A stretch of 64,000 nt of DNA from Mycolicibacter longobardus (GTDB lineage Bacteria; Actinomycetota; Actinomycetes; Mycobacteriales; Mycobacteriaceae). Made by a program: the position numbers and the translations under genes. How positions within the stretch are numbered: position 1 is the first letter of the stretch; each line of letters begins with the position of its first letter. Positions 26,589 through 33,722 of the stretch are shown piece by piece. Under the pieces are notes generated by a model, which was not told the origin of the DNA, ran no database searches, and saw only the letters and a list, made by a program, of their open reading frames with translations. Location of the stretch: contig NZ_LQPG01000030.1 of assembly GCF_002102265.1 (NCBI RefSeq), positions 91,774 to 155,773 of the forward strand, given 5' to 3'.

Positions 26589-27875
26589 ATGACGGTGGGT
26601 CCGAAAGGGCGGGATCTCACGCGCGGCGCGTCGTCCACCGACGCCAGCAGGCGCACCGAGATTCTCCAGACCGCGAACTCGGTCATCGCAGCGTCGGGAC
26701 TGCGTACCTCACTCCAACAGATCGCCGACGCCGCAGGCATTCTCGCCGGAAGCCTCTACCACCACTTCGACTCGAAGGAAGCCATCCTCGTCGAGCTGAT
26801 CCGGCGTTACCACGCGGACCTGGACGCTATCGGAGAAGCCGCCCTGGCGAGGCTCGATGAGCCCGACCCCCGGCCGGTGCCCGAGCAGATCATCGAGCTC
26901 GGTCGTGCCATCGCACGCTGCGCCGTCGAGCACCGCGCCGCGCTGCAGATGTCGTTCTTCGAGGGCCCGAGCGCCGACCCCGAGTTGATGGAGCTGACCA
27001 GGCGCAAACCCGCCGCCGTCCAAGCGGCGATGCTGCAGATCCTGCGCGCCGGCCGGTGGAGCTCCTACATTCGTCCCGAACTCGATCTGCCTACCCTGGC
27101 CGACCGGATCTGTCAGACCATGCTCCACGTCGGACTGGACGTCATCCGGCATCGATTCTCATCCGATCAGGTCGCGACCCTGCTGTGTCGCGTCCATTTG
27201 CAGGGCCTCGCAAGCGAAGTGCGGACCGACGACTCACTCGACCGGTCCGGTGCGTTCACGGCCGCCGACCGCATCATCAACTCGTGGGGTGACGACGAGG
27301 ACGAGGTGGACGACAAGGCCGCCTACGTCCGGGCGGTGGCGCGGGCCGAGTTCGGACGCCGCGGCTATGAGATGACGACGATCCGCGACATCGCATCGGC
27401 CGCGGGCCTGGGCACCGGCACCGTGTACCGGGCCATCGGGTCCAAGGACGAACTCCTGATGTCGATCATGATGTCGTTCGGACACAAGGTCGGTGGCGGG
27501 TGGGCCGAGGTTCTGGGATCCAAGTCCACACCGATCGAGAAGCTCGACGCGCTCGCTTGGCTGAATATCAATGCCCTGCACCGTTTTCCCGACGAATTCC
27601 GGATACAGCTGGCGTGGTTGCGCCAGATCCCGCCCGGTATCGCCGAGCCGGCGTGGTCTTACACCACGCGCGTTCGCGAGATGAAGTCGTTGCTCTCCGA
27701 AGGCATCAAGTCCGGTGAGATCAGGATTGACACACCGACGGTCGACATGCTGGCGCGCTGCGTTATCGGTATTCAGTGGATTCCCGAGAACATCCTGTCC
27801 GAACTGGGCATCAGGGCATCGCTCACCCTCGACCGCGACACGGTGCTGTGGGGCGTGGCGATGCGCGACGGTTGA
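26589..27875 (+). CDS. Tandem two-domain TetR family regulator (Mce3R-like architecture)
   Basis: The protein (428 residues from ATG 26589; an ATG at 26517 would add 24) contains two complete TetR units in one chain. The first helix-turn-helix is at about 24-70 (TSLQQIADAAGILAGSLYHHF) and the second at about 244-292 (TTIRDIASAAGLGTGTVYRAI). This doubled arrangement is known from Mce3R of M. tuberculosis, a lipid-metabolism repressor. It is divergent from the vWA gene and is the best candidate to bind the five cluster operators. Its ligand is unknown, perhaps a CoA intermediate of the pathway. GAGGGAG just upstream favours the 26589 start. Confidence 0.88.
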   Translation: MTVGPKGRDLTRGASSTDASRRTEILQTANSVIAASGLRTSLQQIADAAGILAGSLYHHFDSKEAILVELIRRYHADLDAIGEAALARLDEPDPRPVPEQIIELGRAIARCAVEHRAALQMSFFEGPSADPELMELTRRKPAAVQAAMLQILRAGRWSSYIRPELDLPTLADRICQTMLHVGLDVIRHRFSSDQVATLLCRVHLQGLASEVRTDDSLDRSGAFTAADRIINSWGDDEDEVDDKAAYVRAVARAEFGRRGYEMTTIRDIASAAGLGTGTVYRAIGSKDELLMSIMMSFGHKVGGGWAEVLGSKSTPIEKLDALAWLNINALHRFPDEFRIQLAWLRQIPPGIAEPAWSYTTRVREMKSLLSEGIKSGEIRIDTPTVDMLARCVIGIQWIPENILSELGIRASLTLDRDTVLWGVAMRDG

Positions 27876-27939
27876 GGGTTTGCTCCCCGGCCCGACAGAC
27901 GCCGTGCATCAACGCCCCAGGATGTCCACGTGGCCGTCA

Positions 27940-28335
27940 TCAGACGACGATCAAGCGGAGTCCGGGATCAATGGCGCGCAGGTCGGCCGGATCAGAGGTC
28001 ACGACGGTCTGATCCTGATCTCTTGCGTGTAGCGCCACATGGACATCGACGATGTCCGGATGCCCACTTCGCCCACATAGCAGCCCAACGGCCCGCGCCG
28101 TCATGTCGTCGAGCGGCGGCACCTGCACCAGAGGGTCACCAAGCAGGCGAGCCACCCGAGCCTGCCGAGGCCCTCCCCGCCACGACTGGGCGACCACCCC
28201 AGCCGGAACCGCCAACCCGATTCCGTTCTCCACCGCCCGCCGCAGCAAGGCACGAACCCGTGAGTCGCCACGTTCAAGAGCGAGCAGTGCTCCGGTGTCC
28301 AAGGTCAGCCCAGTGAGCTTGGCACTCTTCGCCAT
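27940..28335 (-). CDS. VapC-type PIN-domain toxin
   Basis: The 131-residue PIN-domain ribonuclease shows the first acidic residue in LTLDTGALLALE and further acidic positions in HPDIVDVHVA and TSDPADLRAI. VapC toxins cleave tRNA or rRNA when their antitoxin is degraded. Its ATG overlaps the antitoxin stop by one base (TGATG). It probably corresponds to the VapBC locus near ychF in M. tuberculosis (memory). Confidence 0.88.
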   Translation of the reverse strand: MAKSAKLTGLTLDTGALLALERGDSRVRALLRRAVENGIGLAVPAGVVAQSWRGGPRQARVARLLGDPLVQVPPLDDMTARAVGLLCGRSGHPDIVDVHVALHARDQDQTVVTSDPADLRAIDPGLRLIVV

Positions 28336-28559
28336 CAGAGGCCCAGCGCCTCGTCCGCCCAGACGAGATCATCCTGGTCAACCGAGCCCAGCTCGCGATC
28401 GAGGTCGTCCAGCAACCGAGCGAGACTGTCCTCCCGTTCCGCACGGGCCACAGCAGCGCTGATAAACCCCGACACCGACGCCGCCCGTCCCTGATCGACT
28501 GCGCGACGGATCGAATCGACCTGCTCGTCCGGCAAGCTCACGGCGATCTTCTTGGTCAT
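28335..28559 (-). CDS. VapB-type ribbon-helix-helix antitoxin
   Basis: The 74-residue protein starts with the ribbon-helix-helix pattern MTKKIAVSLPDEQVDSIRRAV and has an acidic C-terminal toxin-binding tail. It is immediately upstream of, and translationally coupled to, the VapC gene, and would repress its own promoter as a complex with VapC. Start ATG 28559; longer readings upstream are not antitoxin-like. Confidence 0.85.
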   Translation of the reverse strand: MTKKIAVSLPDEQVDSIRRAVDQGRAASVSGFISAAVARAEREDSLARLLDDLDRELGSVDQDDLVWADEALGL

Positions 28560-28662
28560 ACTGAGAGAATACCGGGTGAACCCCTCACGAGGCCGGTTCC
28601 GTTCCAAGCGGCTGGCCGACCTGGCGCGGATGGTCGGCCAGCGGGCCATGCACTCGCCACCT

Positions 28663-28806
28663 CCGCGCTCGACCTCACCGCGCTGAGTGTGGGCGACCTC
28701 CTGCGCCTCGATGACGCGATCCTCGCTGAGCTGCGGCGGCGCGAGCTCGTCCGTACGAACAACAAGCCCGACGGGCGATGCGTCCAGGTCAAGGCGATGG
28801 GTACGA
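28663..28806 (+). pseudogene. Deleted copy of the DUF6998-like gene
   Basis: Read on the plus strand, this stretch encodes ALDLTALSVGDLLRLDDAIL, then AELRRRELVRTNNKP and DGRCVQVKAMG. It is clearly related to the start of the intact gene at 30623-31123 (GVRDLLRLELAITAELR, LVRTNNKP, DGRRIQVKAMG). About 30 codons between NNKP and DGR are missing, in frame, and nothing related follows. No start codon is convincing, so this is a decayed paralogue in opposite orientation. Confidence 0.7.
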
Positions 28807-28819
28807 GAACTCCACCGCG

Positions 28820-28838
28820 CCACGTCACCGACAAGCGT
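28820..28838. repeat. 19-bp direct repeat, left copy (17/19 with 29364-29382)
   Basis: CCACGTCACCGACAAGCGT here and a copy with two changes at 29364-29382 bracket the RelBE locus. The RelE stop codon and the antitoxin N-terminal region fall inside or next to the two copies, so they may mark the ends of an inserted module. Confidence 0.5.
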
Positions 28839-29088
28839 CACGGCGATGTCGTACGTCGATTACCCGGACAACGACAACGTCCTCATGAATCTCGTAGACG
28901 ACCCGAAACGCGCCGCGCCGCGCCGACCAGCGGTCAGCCAACTCCTCACGCAAGCGCTTGCCGACCCGATGAGGGCTCTCCGCGAGCGGACCGCGAATGA
29001 ACTCCCAACACGCCGCGGCAACGACCTCGGGAAGCTCCTCGAACAGACTTCGCCGAGCGCGTCGAGTCAGTTCGACTCGGTAGGTCAT
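28825..29088 (-). CDS. RelE/ParE-family toxin
   Basis: The 87-residue protein follows the RelE pattern: MTYRVELTRRARRSLFEELPE, then a basic region with VGKRLREELADRWSARRGAFRVVYEI and a C-terminal VIDVRHRRDACR with the His-Arg residues used for ribosome-dependent mRNA cleavage. The ATG overlaps the antitoxin stop (TAATG). The toxin looks intact although the partner is damaged. Confidence 0.85.
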   Translation of the reverse strand: MTYRVELTRRARRSLFEELPEVVAAACWEFIRGPLAESPHRVGKRLREELADRWSARRGAFRVVYEIHEDVVVVRVIDVRHRRDACR

Positions 29089-29390
29089 TAAGTGATGGTG
29101 CCCTTCGCGCGGAGTTCGGCCTCCACCTCGTCCAGCGGGTAGACACGACCAGCGGCGATATCGGCGTCTGCCTCACGGATGGCCTCCATCGCTTCGCGAT
29201 CACCCAGAATCTCGAGCGTCTCCATGATCGAGTCGAAGTCGTCGGCGCTGATCAGCAAGGCGGCGCGACGCCCGTTCTTGGTGTGGATGGACGTGGGCTG
29301 GGCAACCCTCGGATCTCGATCAGGCGCAACGCCGCGACTGGCCTTCCAGCGGGTTCCACCAAACCACGTCACCGATAAACGTGGTGACAA
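29088..29390 (-). pseudogene. RelB/Phd-type antitoxin, N-terminally damaged
   Basis: The C-terminal part VAQPTSIHTKNGRRAALLISADDF followed by an acidic toxin-binding tail is typical of RelB/Phd antitoxins. The normal N-terminal dimerisation and DNA-binding half is missing; the codons in its place (VTWFGGTRWKASRGVAP) do not resemble the family, and the only far-upstream start is a TTG. The break coincides with the 19-bp repeat at 29364-29382. A shortened protein from an internal GTG could still neutralise RelE, so loss of function is not certain. Confidence 0.6.
29364..29382. repeat. 19-bp direct repeat, right copy
   Basis: CCACGTCACCGATAAACGT, matching 28820-28838 at 17 of 19 positions. It lies at the point where the antitoxin reading frame loses homology. 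Confidence 0.5.
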
Positions 29391-29400
29391 GCGCGGCCGT

Positions 29401-29832
29401 CTACGACTCTGCTGCAGCAGACCACGGATCTACAACCGGCACGCCCCTGCCATCGAAATCTGCGACATTCCTTGTGACAATGGTCAATTCGTGCAGGATG
29501 GCGGTCGCGGCGATGAGCGCGTCGCGCTCCGGGCTGGGATCGGGAACGTGCAGTCGGGTCGCGTGCCGCGCAACGGCGAGATCGACCGGCAAAATGCGCG
29601 CGGAGAACACGTCGAGCACGTCGTTTTCCAGCCAACCGCGGAGGCGTTGGGATTGCTGACGATCCCTCCGCTCCAGACGCCGGATCCCGACCTCGATCTC
29701 CATCACGGTGATGACGCTTATGAACAGGCCGGAAGCTCGCTGCTGCCCAACCCACCGTCGCACGCTCGGATCAGCCAGCCGCCTGGACTTGCGCAGCTCA
29801 CTCAGCACATTCGTGTCGAGCAGATATCTCAC
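29401..29832 (-). CDS. VapC/FitB-type PIN-domain toxin
   Basis: The 143-residue PIN-domain toxin begins MRYLLDTNVLSELRK (first acidic site Asp6 in LLDTN) and carries ERDALIAATA and TRNVADFDGRGV, typical of the FitB/VapC branch. The GTG at 29832 overlaps the antitoxin stop by 4 bp (GTGA). Expected to be an RNase silenced by its partner at 29829-30068. Confidence 0.9.
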   Translation of the reverse strand: MRYLLDTNVLSELRKSRRLADPSVRRWVGQQRASGLFISVITVMEIEVGIRRLERRDRQQSQRLRGWLENDVLDVFSARILPVDLAVARHATRLHVPDPSPERDALIAATAILHELTIVTRNVADFDGRGVPVVDPWSAAAES

Positions 29833-30068
29833 AGCTCAGGCACCCGCAACCCCAACTCAACTGGCGTCGGCTCGAAGTCGATGTCGTCATCCATGCTCAA
29901 ACGGGCAACCAGGTCCCGGTCGTCGTCGCGCAATTCCCGATAGGACTTGATTGACAGGAGCACATACGCGGGCTCGCCCCTGTCGGTGATCACCACCGGA
30001 CCGCGGTCGGCGGCCCGTTTGGCAGCACTGACATCGCGATTGAATTCACGTGCCGAGATCGTCGACAT
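29829..30068 (-). CDS. Phd/YefM-type antitoxin (VapB)
   Basis: The 79-residue antitoxin has the Phd/YefM pattern MSTISAREFNRDVSAAKRAADRGPVVITDRGEPAYVLLS with an acidic C-terminal region DDDIDFEP for toxin binding. The ATG at 30068 follows an AGGTGA element at good spacing; a GTG at 30077 is less likely. Coupled to the VapC gene by a 4-bp overlap. Confidence 0.88.
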   Translation of the reverse strand: MSTISAREFNRDVSAAKRAADRGPVVITDRGEPAYVLLSIKSYRELRDDDRDLVARLSMDDDIDFEPTPVELGLRVPEL

Positions 30069-30176
30069 CCCAATCACCTCATGGTAGGTACGTTCCTACA
30101 TTATGCGTCGGTCATCCACCGGCGGCAATCCCTTCAACTGCTCCAGCCGGATCCCAGGTGGGAGCTGCCACGCTGT

Positions 30177-30605
30177 CTACCGTCGTCCACTCCCCGGGGA
30201 GAGTGCCGCCCGACGGCCTGAACGCGACTCACTGATCAGCATCTGTAGTCGAGGCACGAGCGTGTCGCGAGCCGTAGCACCATAAGACCTGCCCACGTTC
30301 TCACACCGCCGTAGCAACATGACACCTTGCGCCCCAAGCTGAATGGGTACCCGCACAACATCGAACAGCCCGTTCATCCGGCGTCGGCGCTTGCGGAACT
30401 TCACCATGAAGCGACAGCCGATGCCTAAGGCCACCAGCACCACCAAGATCCATAGTGACGCTGCCACGACATAGATCACCTCGACCACCGCCATGACGAC
30501 GAGCGTCCATTGCTGCAGTCGCGCTGAGGTCTCAGGCAAGACGCATATCGGCCACGAATTCGAAGCGGTGGCAAGGCCACCAAAATTCTTGGACTGTCCA
30601 ACCAC
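30177..30605 (-). CDS. Hypothetical single-pass membrane protein
   Basis: An open frame of up to 142 residues, with a plausible shorter start at Met 30494, contains one hydrophobic helix (LVVMAVVEVIYVVAASLWILVVLVALGIG) followed by a basic stretch KFRKRRRRMNG. No family is recognised. The long start lies next to the ychF-tail remnant at 30607. It may be a real small membrane protein of the island or a chance frame. Confidence 0.35.
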   Translation of the reverse strand: MVGQSKNFGGLATASNSWPICVLPETSARLQQWTLVVMAVVEVIYVVAASLWILVVLVALGIGCRFMVKFRKRRRRMNGLFDVVRVPIQLGAQGVMLLRRCENVGRSYGATARDTLVPRLQMLISESRSGRRAALSPGSGRR

Positions 30606-30613
30606 TACACGTT

Positions 30614-30633
30614 GAACCGGAACTACACCACGT
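30614..30633. repeat. ychF 3'-end remnant, copy at 30.6 kb
   Basis: A 20-bp segment differing by one base from the segment at 37643-37662 in ychF. On the minus strand the surrounding sequence reads DVV-stop-FRFNV-stop, i.e. a ychF-like tail with a GAG codon changed to TAG. That TAG is the stop codon of the gene at 30623-31123. Confidence 0.7.
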
Positions 30634-31123
30634 CCACGTCGAGCCCAGAGTAAGCCGTCCGAATCTCGTCTACGACATCGGTTCCCAACGCTCGGACTTC
30701 ACGCAAAGTTGGCTGTCGACCGTTCACGTGAGCGACGAAGCGAATTTGCTCACAGACGGACTTGGCGGGAACCTCGTAGGCCTCGGCCAGCTCGCAGTCG
30801 ACATCGAACACAAGAAAAATCGCACTGTCGAAATCAATGCTTCTGAACGGGCTGAACTTGGCGGCGGGACCGGCTGCTCGACCGCCCATTGCCTTGACCT
30901 GGATCCGACGGCCGTCAACGGTCGTGATGTCGTGTGACTTGGTGGAGTTGGGCTCTAAGACACCACCTCGTGCCCGCCAGACGACGCACTCGGCAATATC
31001 ACCGAGCGGCTTGTTGTTCGTTCGAACCAGCCCTCTTCCGCGCAATTCCGCAGTGATGGCAAGTTCAAGCCGAAGCAAGTCTCGCACGCCGAGCTTGCCC
31101 AGCTCGAAGTCAATTTTCGCCAT
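30623..31123 (-). CDS. DUF6998-like protein of unknown function
   Basis: The 166-residue protein contains GVRDLLRLELAITAELRGRGLVRTNNKPLGDIAE and HDITTVDGRRIQVKAMGGR, followed by FRSIDFDSAIFLVFDVD. The fold resembles restriction-endonuclease-like domains seen in actinobacterial islands (DUF6998 in current annotation, from memory). The IQVKA and FDSAIFLVFD segments recall the QxK and D motifs of such nucleases, but catalysis is unproven. The start at ATG 31123 has GGGGGAG upstream. Its stop lies inside a ychF-tail remnant. A deleted copy is at 28663-28806. Confidence 0.7.
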   Translation of the reverse strand: MAKIDFELGKLGVRDLLRLELAITAELRGRGLVRTNNKPLGDIAECVVWRARGGVLEPNSTKSHDITTVDGRRIQVKAMGGRAAGPAAKFSPFRSIDFDSAIFLVFDVDCELAEAYEVPAKSVCEQIRFVAHVNGRQPTLREVRALGTDVVDEIRTAYSGLDVDVV

Positions 31124-31158
31124 CGACTCCCCCAAATTTCCTGTTTCAGCGCTCAGGC

Positions 31159-31350
31159 TTACGAATCCAGGGCGACCTTCGCTGGTTCAAGTCGGTCACG
31201 AAACTTGATCAGGGTTAGGACTCCATCGGAGTGCTCAGCTCGCTTGGAAGATCTGTCAGCCCCGTCGACGCTGGTGACGGCCATGATCAGCCCCTTCAAC
31301 GGATATATGGGCGAGCGCTTCCCCATCGCTCCCGACTCGACGGCGGTCAT
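31159..31350 (-). CDS. Possible small protein coupled to higA
   Basis: A 63-residue frame begins with ATG overlapping the higA stop by 4 bp (ATGA). It has no recognised motif apart from a short hydrophobic stretch (YPLKGLIMAVTSV). The overlap is the main reason to list it; it could equally be chance. Confidence 0.25.
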   Translation of the reverse strand: MTAVESGAMGKRSPIYPLKGLIMAVTSVDGADRSSKRAEHSDGVLTLIKFRDRLEPAKVALDS

Positions 31351-31670
31351 GCTCGCTGGAGCGGTTCGATCGCAGCCACCTTCTGTCCCAGCGCACGCCT
31401 CTCAATCCGAAGCTCGTAGTGCATTTGCAGATTCATCCAGAACTCTGCCGAGGTACCGAAGTACTTGCTGAGCCGCAGGGCAGTGTCTGCCGTGATCCCC
31501 CGCTTGCCGTGGACGATCTCGTTGATGCGCCGCGGCGGCACCCCGATCGCCACCGCCAGCTTGTTCTGAGTGATGCCGAAGCCCTCGATGAAATCCTCCA
31601 TGAGGATCTCCCCCGGGTGGATCGGATCGATCAGATCGTTCTCAGTGATAGCCGACGAGCTCGACATCAT
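31347..31670 (-). CDS. higA: HigA-type antitoxin (XRE family)
   Basis: The 107-residue protein has the HigA/VapI signature: IHPGEILMEDFIEGFGITQNKLAVAIGVPPRRINEIVHGKRGITADTALRLSKYFG, an XRE helix-turn-helix antitoxin, then FWMNLQMHYELRI. The start at ATG 31670 follows AAGGAGG. It is downstream of the toxin gene, the normal higB-higA order, and overlaps it by 29 bp. Confidence 0.93.
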   Translation of the reverse strand: MMSSSSAITENDLIDPIHPGEILMEDFIEGFGITQNKLAVAIGVPPRRINEIVHGKRGITADTALRLSKYFGTSAEFWMNLQMHYELRIERRALGQKVAAIEPLQRA

Positions 31671-31926
31671 CCGCACCTCCTTCTCTCCAGACGAAACAGA
31701 CGCGCCACTGGGCGTTCACCCGGATGCTGTGCTGACCGCGACGGTCCCCGACCAGCCGTTCCAAGCGGTTCCCCGGTGGGATCCGCAGATCCTCCACGTC
31801 GCTCGCCGCATGAATCAGTTCGAGCTTGCGCAGCGTCGCCCGCTGAAGCGGTCGATCAATTCCCTTCACGTACTGCTCGTGCCAGATTCGTTCGGTGCTC
31901 TTGTCGCCGAACGATCTGATCACCAC
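31642..31926 (-). CDS. higB: HigB-type toxin (RelE superfamily)
   Basis: The 94-residue toxin starts with GTG and reads MVIRSFGDKSTERIWHEQYVKG, with RLERLVGDRRGQHSIRVNAQWRVCFVW near the C terminus, the standard HigB core. HigB is a ribosome-dependent mRNA endonuclease. Toxin precedes antitoxin, as expected, and the promoter/operator lies just upstream at 31943-31959. Confidence 0.92.
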   Translation of the reverse strand: MVIRSFGDKSTERIWHEQYVKGIDRPLQRATLRKLELIHAASDVEDLRIPPGNRLERLVGDRRGQHSIRVNAQWRVCFVWREGGADDVELVGYH

Positions 31927-31942
31927 GCCATCGTATAACGAC

Positions 31943-31959
31943 TAACGTCAATAACGTTA
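31943..31959. promoter_or_regulatory. Candidate HigA operator
   Basis: A 6-bp inverted repeat with 5-bp spacer (TAACGT-CAATA-ACGTTA) 17 bp before the higB start, with further TAACG/CGTTA half-sites around it. HigA proteins bind such AT-rich palindromes over their own promoter. Confidence 0.55.
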
Positions 31960-32036
31960 CACGTTAAACCAGAACTCCACCACGGCCATGACGTAGTCCT
32001 TGCCCTCCATGCGCACCTTGGCGGCGGCCATGACGC
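31959..32036 (-). pseudogene. Remnant of the ychF 3' end
   Basis: On the minus strand it encodes MAAAKVRMEGKDYVMAVVEF then WFNV and a stop. This matches the YchF C-terminal segment MAAAK-AAGK-VRMEGKDYVMA-DGD-VVEF with two small in-frame deletions (4 and 3 codons). It is a decayed second copy of the end of ychF, 5.6 kb from the gene itself. Confidence 0.8.
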
Positions 32037-32049
32037 CAGACGCCGCGGG

Positions 32050-33057
32050 TCAGGTGGCGCTGCGGGCGTCTCTCAACGCGCGGAGCAACTCCTCATCCTG
32101 ATCCGCCACCGCTGGGTCGGCCGCTCCGTCGGTGAGCAGCCGACGCCACCGTTCCAGGTCGAAATCCAGCGGCACCGTGCTGGTTATGAAGTCGTCGACG
32201 AGGTCGGCGAACCGTAGCGGGTCTTCACGGAACGGGAAATGACCGGAATCGACGAAGGTTTCCAGCCGCGAATGCGGCATAGCGGCGTGTGCGAGCTTGG
32301 CGTGCGAATACGGCAGCACCAGATCGTGGGTGCCCCAGACGATCATGATCGGGAGCCGTTCGGTGAGGTAGCTGCGGTCGAGCATGGTGACCATCTGCCC
32401 GCGCCAATCCACCACGGCGCGCAGCGTCCGCACGAACGCCGCCCGCTTGCTCGGCGAACTCAAATCACCGAGCACCCGCAGAATCTCGGGCAGATCGACC
32501 AGAAGCGCCGGCAGGTCCACCTTGTCGAGCTGCCCCCGAACCGTCCGGAGCGCTGTCTCCAATCCTGGCACTGAAAGTGCGGCCAGCGCCTGCGGTGCGG
32601 CCGGCAGCGACGCCAGCCGCAGGGCGGGGTTGACCCCGCGCGTCACACCGCCGGCAGCCACCAACACCAGCCGCTGAACCATCTGTGGGTACTGGTAGCA
32701 GAACTGCATCGCCACCCCGCCGCCCAAGGAGTGCCCGATGACCGTCACCTGATCAAAACTCAAGACCGACAGCAGATCTCGCATACCGTTGGCGAACGCG
32801 GCGACGGAATAGTCAGCACGCGGCTGATCCGAGAGCCCGTGACCGAGGAGATCCGGGGCGATCACCGTGTACTTCTGCGCCAGCAGCGGGATCAGCGGCT
32901 CCCAGGTCGACGAATTGTCTCCGATCCCGTGGATCAACAGCAGCGGCGGCCCGTCCCCGGCCACCCGATACGCCCGGAGATATCCGTGCACAGTTCGGTA
33001 TTCGACTCGGACTGGATCATCCGAGACCGGCCGCAATCGCCGATCATCCGCAACCAT
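32050..33057 (-). CDS. Alpha/beta hydrolase (Rv2715-like)
   Basis: The 335-residue hydrolase has the oxyanion-hole LLIHGIGDNSSTW (40-52), nucleophile Ser110 in GHSLGGG and a catalytic His in SGHFPF. Sequence blocks such as RTVHGY, PRADYSVAAFANGMRDLLSVL and LRAVVDWRGQMVTMLDRSYL strongly recall M. tuberculosis Rv2715 (memory), so it may be a paralogue or displaced orthologue carried by the island. Substrate unknown. Not in an obvious operon. Confidence 0.85.
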   Translation of the reverse strand: MVADDRRLRPVSDDPVRVEYRTVHGYLRAYRVAGDGPPLLLIHGIGDNSSTWEPLIPLLAQKYTVIAPDLLGHGLSDQPRADYSVAAFANGMRDLLSVLSFDQVTVIGHSLGGGVAMQFCYQYPQMVQRLVLVAAGGVTRGVNPALRLASLPAAPQALAALSVPGLETALRTVRGQLDKVDLPALLVDLPEILRVLGDLSSPSKRAAFVRTLRAVVDWRGQMVTMLDRSYLTERLPIMIVWGTHDLVLPYSHAKLAHAAMPHSRLETFVDSGHFPFREDPLRFADLVDDFITSTVPLDFDLERWRRLLTDGAADPAVADQDEELLRALRDARSAT

Positions 33058-33129
33058 CCGGTCCTCCCACCATCCGCAGCTACCGACAGCTAACCGCCGA
33101 CCGGCCCGCTGCGCACCCGATGTTTCGAG

Positions 33130-33240
33130 GATTTAACGCGCGACCCGTTGAAAGTAACGTCAAGCCGCCATTGACGACCAACTCAGCCAGCCTCAATCGG
33201 GCGCGTGGGGTCAGTGCTGGCATTAGCGTGGACACGAAGG
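33130..33240 (-). mobile_element. IS481-type transposase fragment (N-terminal piece)
   Basis: On the minus strand the stretch LMPALTPRARLRLAELVVNGG resembles the helix-turn-helix start of IS481-family transposases. It is a short remnant in opposite orientation to the larger piece at 33373-33720. The rest of 33058-33403 shows nothing else recognisable. Confidence 0.4.
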
Positions 33241-33372
33241 CTTCCTGGTTGATGAAGCGGTTTCTAGACAGCTCCACTTCACAACCGGAGGCCTTCACCT
33301 GTCTCAACGACCAGGCCAAAATCAACTCACTGCGGTACAACGTCCGTGGACACCACCGGGTGGCGGTGCCCG

Positions 33373-33720
33373 TGACAGCTATGCAACAGCGGCGAAACTG
33401 TTCATGGTTTCACCTCGCACGGCTGCCAAGTGGGCAGCTCGATACTGCGCAAAAAGTCCGGACGGGATGGCTGATCGCTCATTGCGGCCGCACCACAGCC
33501 CCGCCAAGACACCACCTGCGATAACTCGCCAGATCGTGCACCTGCGGTGGCGTCAACGCCTGGGACCGGTGCAGATCGCCGGCCAGTTGGCGATGCCGGC
33601 CTCGACGGTGCATGCGGTGTTGGTGCGCTGCCGAATCAACCGCCTCAACCACATCGACCACGTCACCGGTGAGCCGATTCGTCGCTACGAACACGGCCAT
33701 CCCGGCTCGATGATTCACGT
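33373..33720 (+). mobile_element. IS481-type transposase remnant
   Basis: On the plus strand the frame reads ATAAKLFMVSPRTAAKWAAR, then GMADRSLRPHHSP, QIVHLRWRQRLGPVQIAG, STVHAVLVRCRINRLNHID, and YEHGHPGSMIHVD, the N-terminal and linker part of an IS481-family DDE transposase. Homology stops abruptly at MIHVD, right where the catalytic core should start, and unrelated phage-like sequence follows. No terminal inverted repeats were identified. A dead fragment. Confidence 0.8.
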
Positions 33721-33722
33721 CG

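Noticed and set aside
27876..27939. Search for a terminator or small gene between the TetR and VapC genes
   Set aside because: No clear hairpin or coding signal in this short spacer.
28801..28840. Possible further ychF-tail remnant (GAACTCCACC...CCACGTC)
   Set aside because: It needs a 4-base insertion to align and could be chance; kept only as part of the 19-bp repeat.
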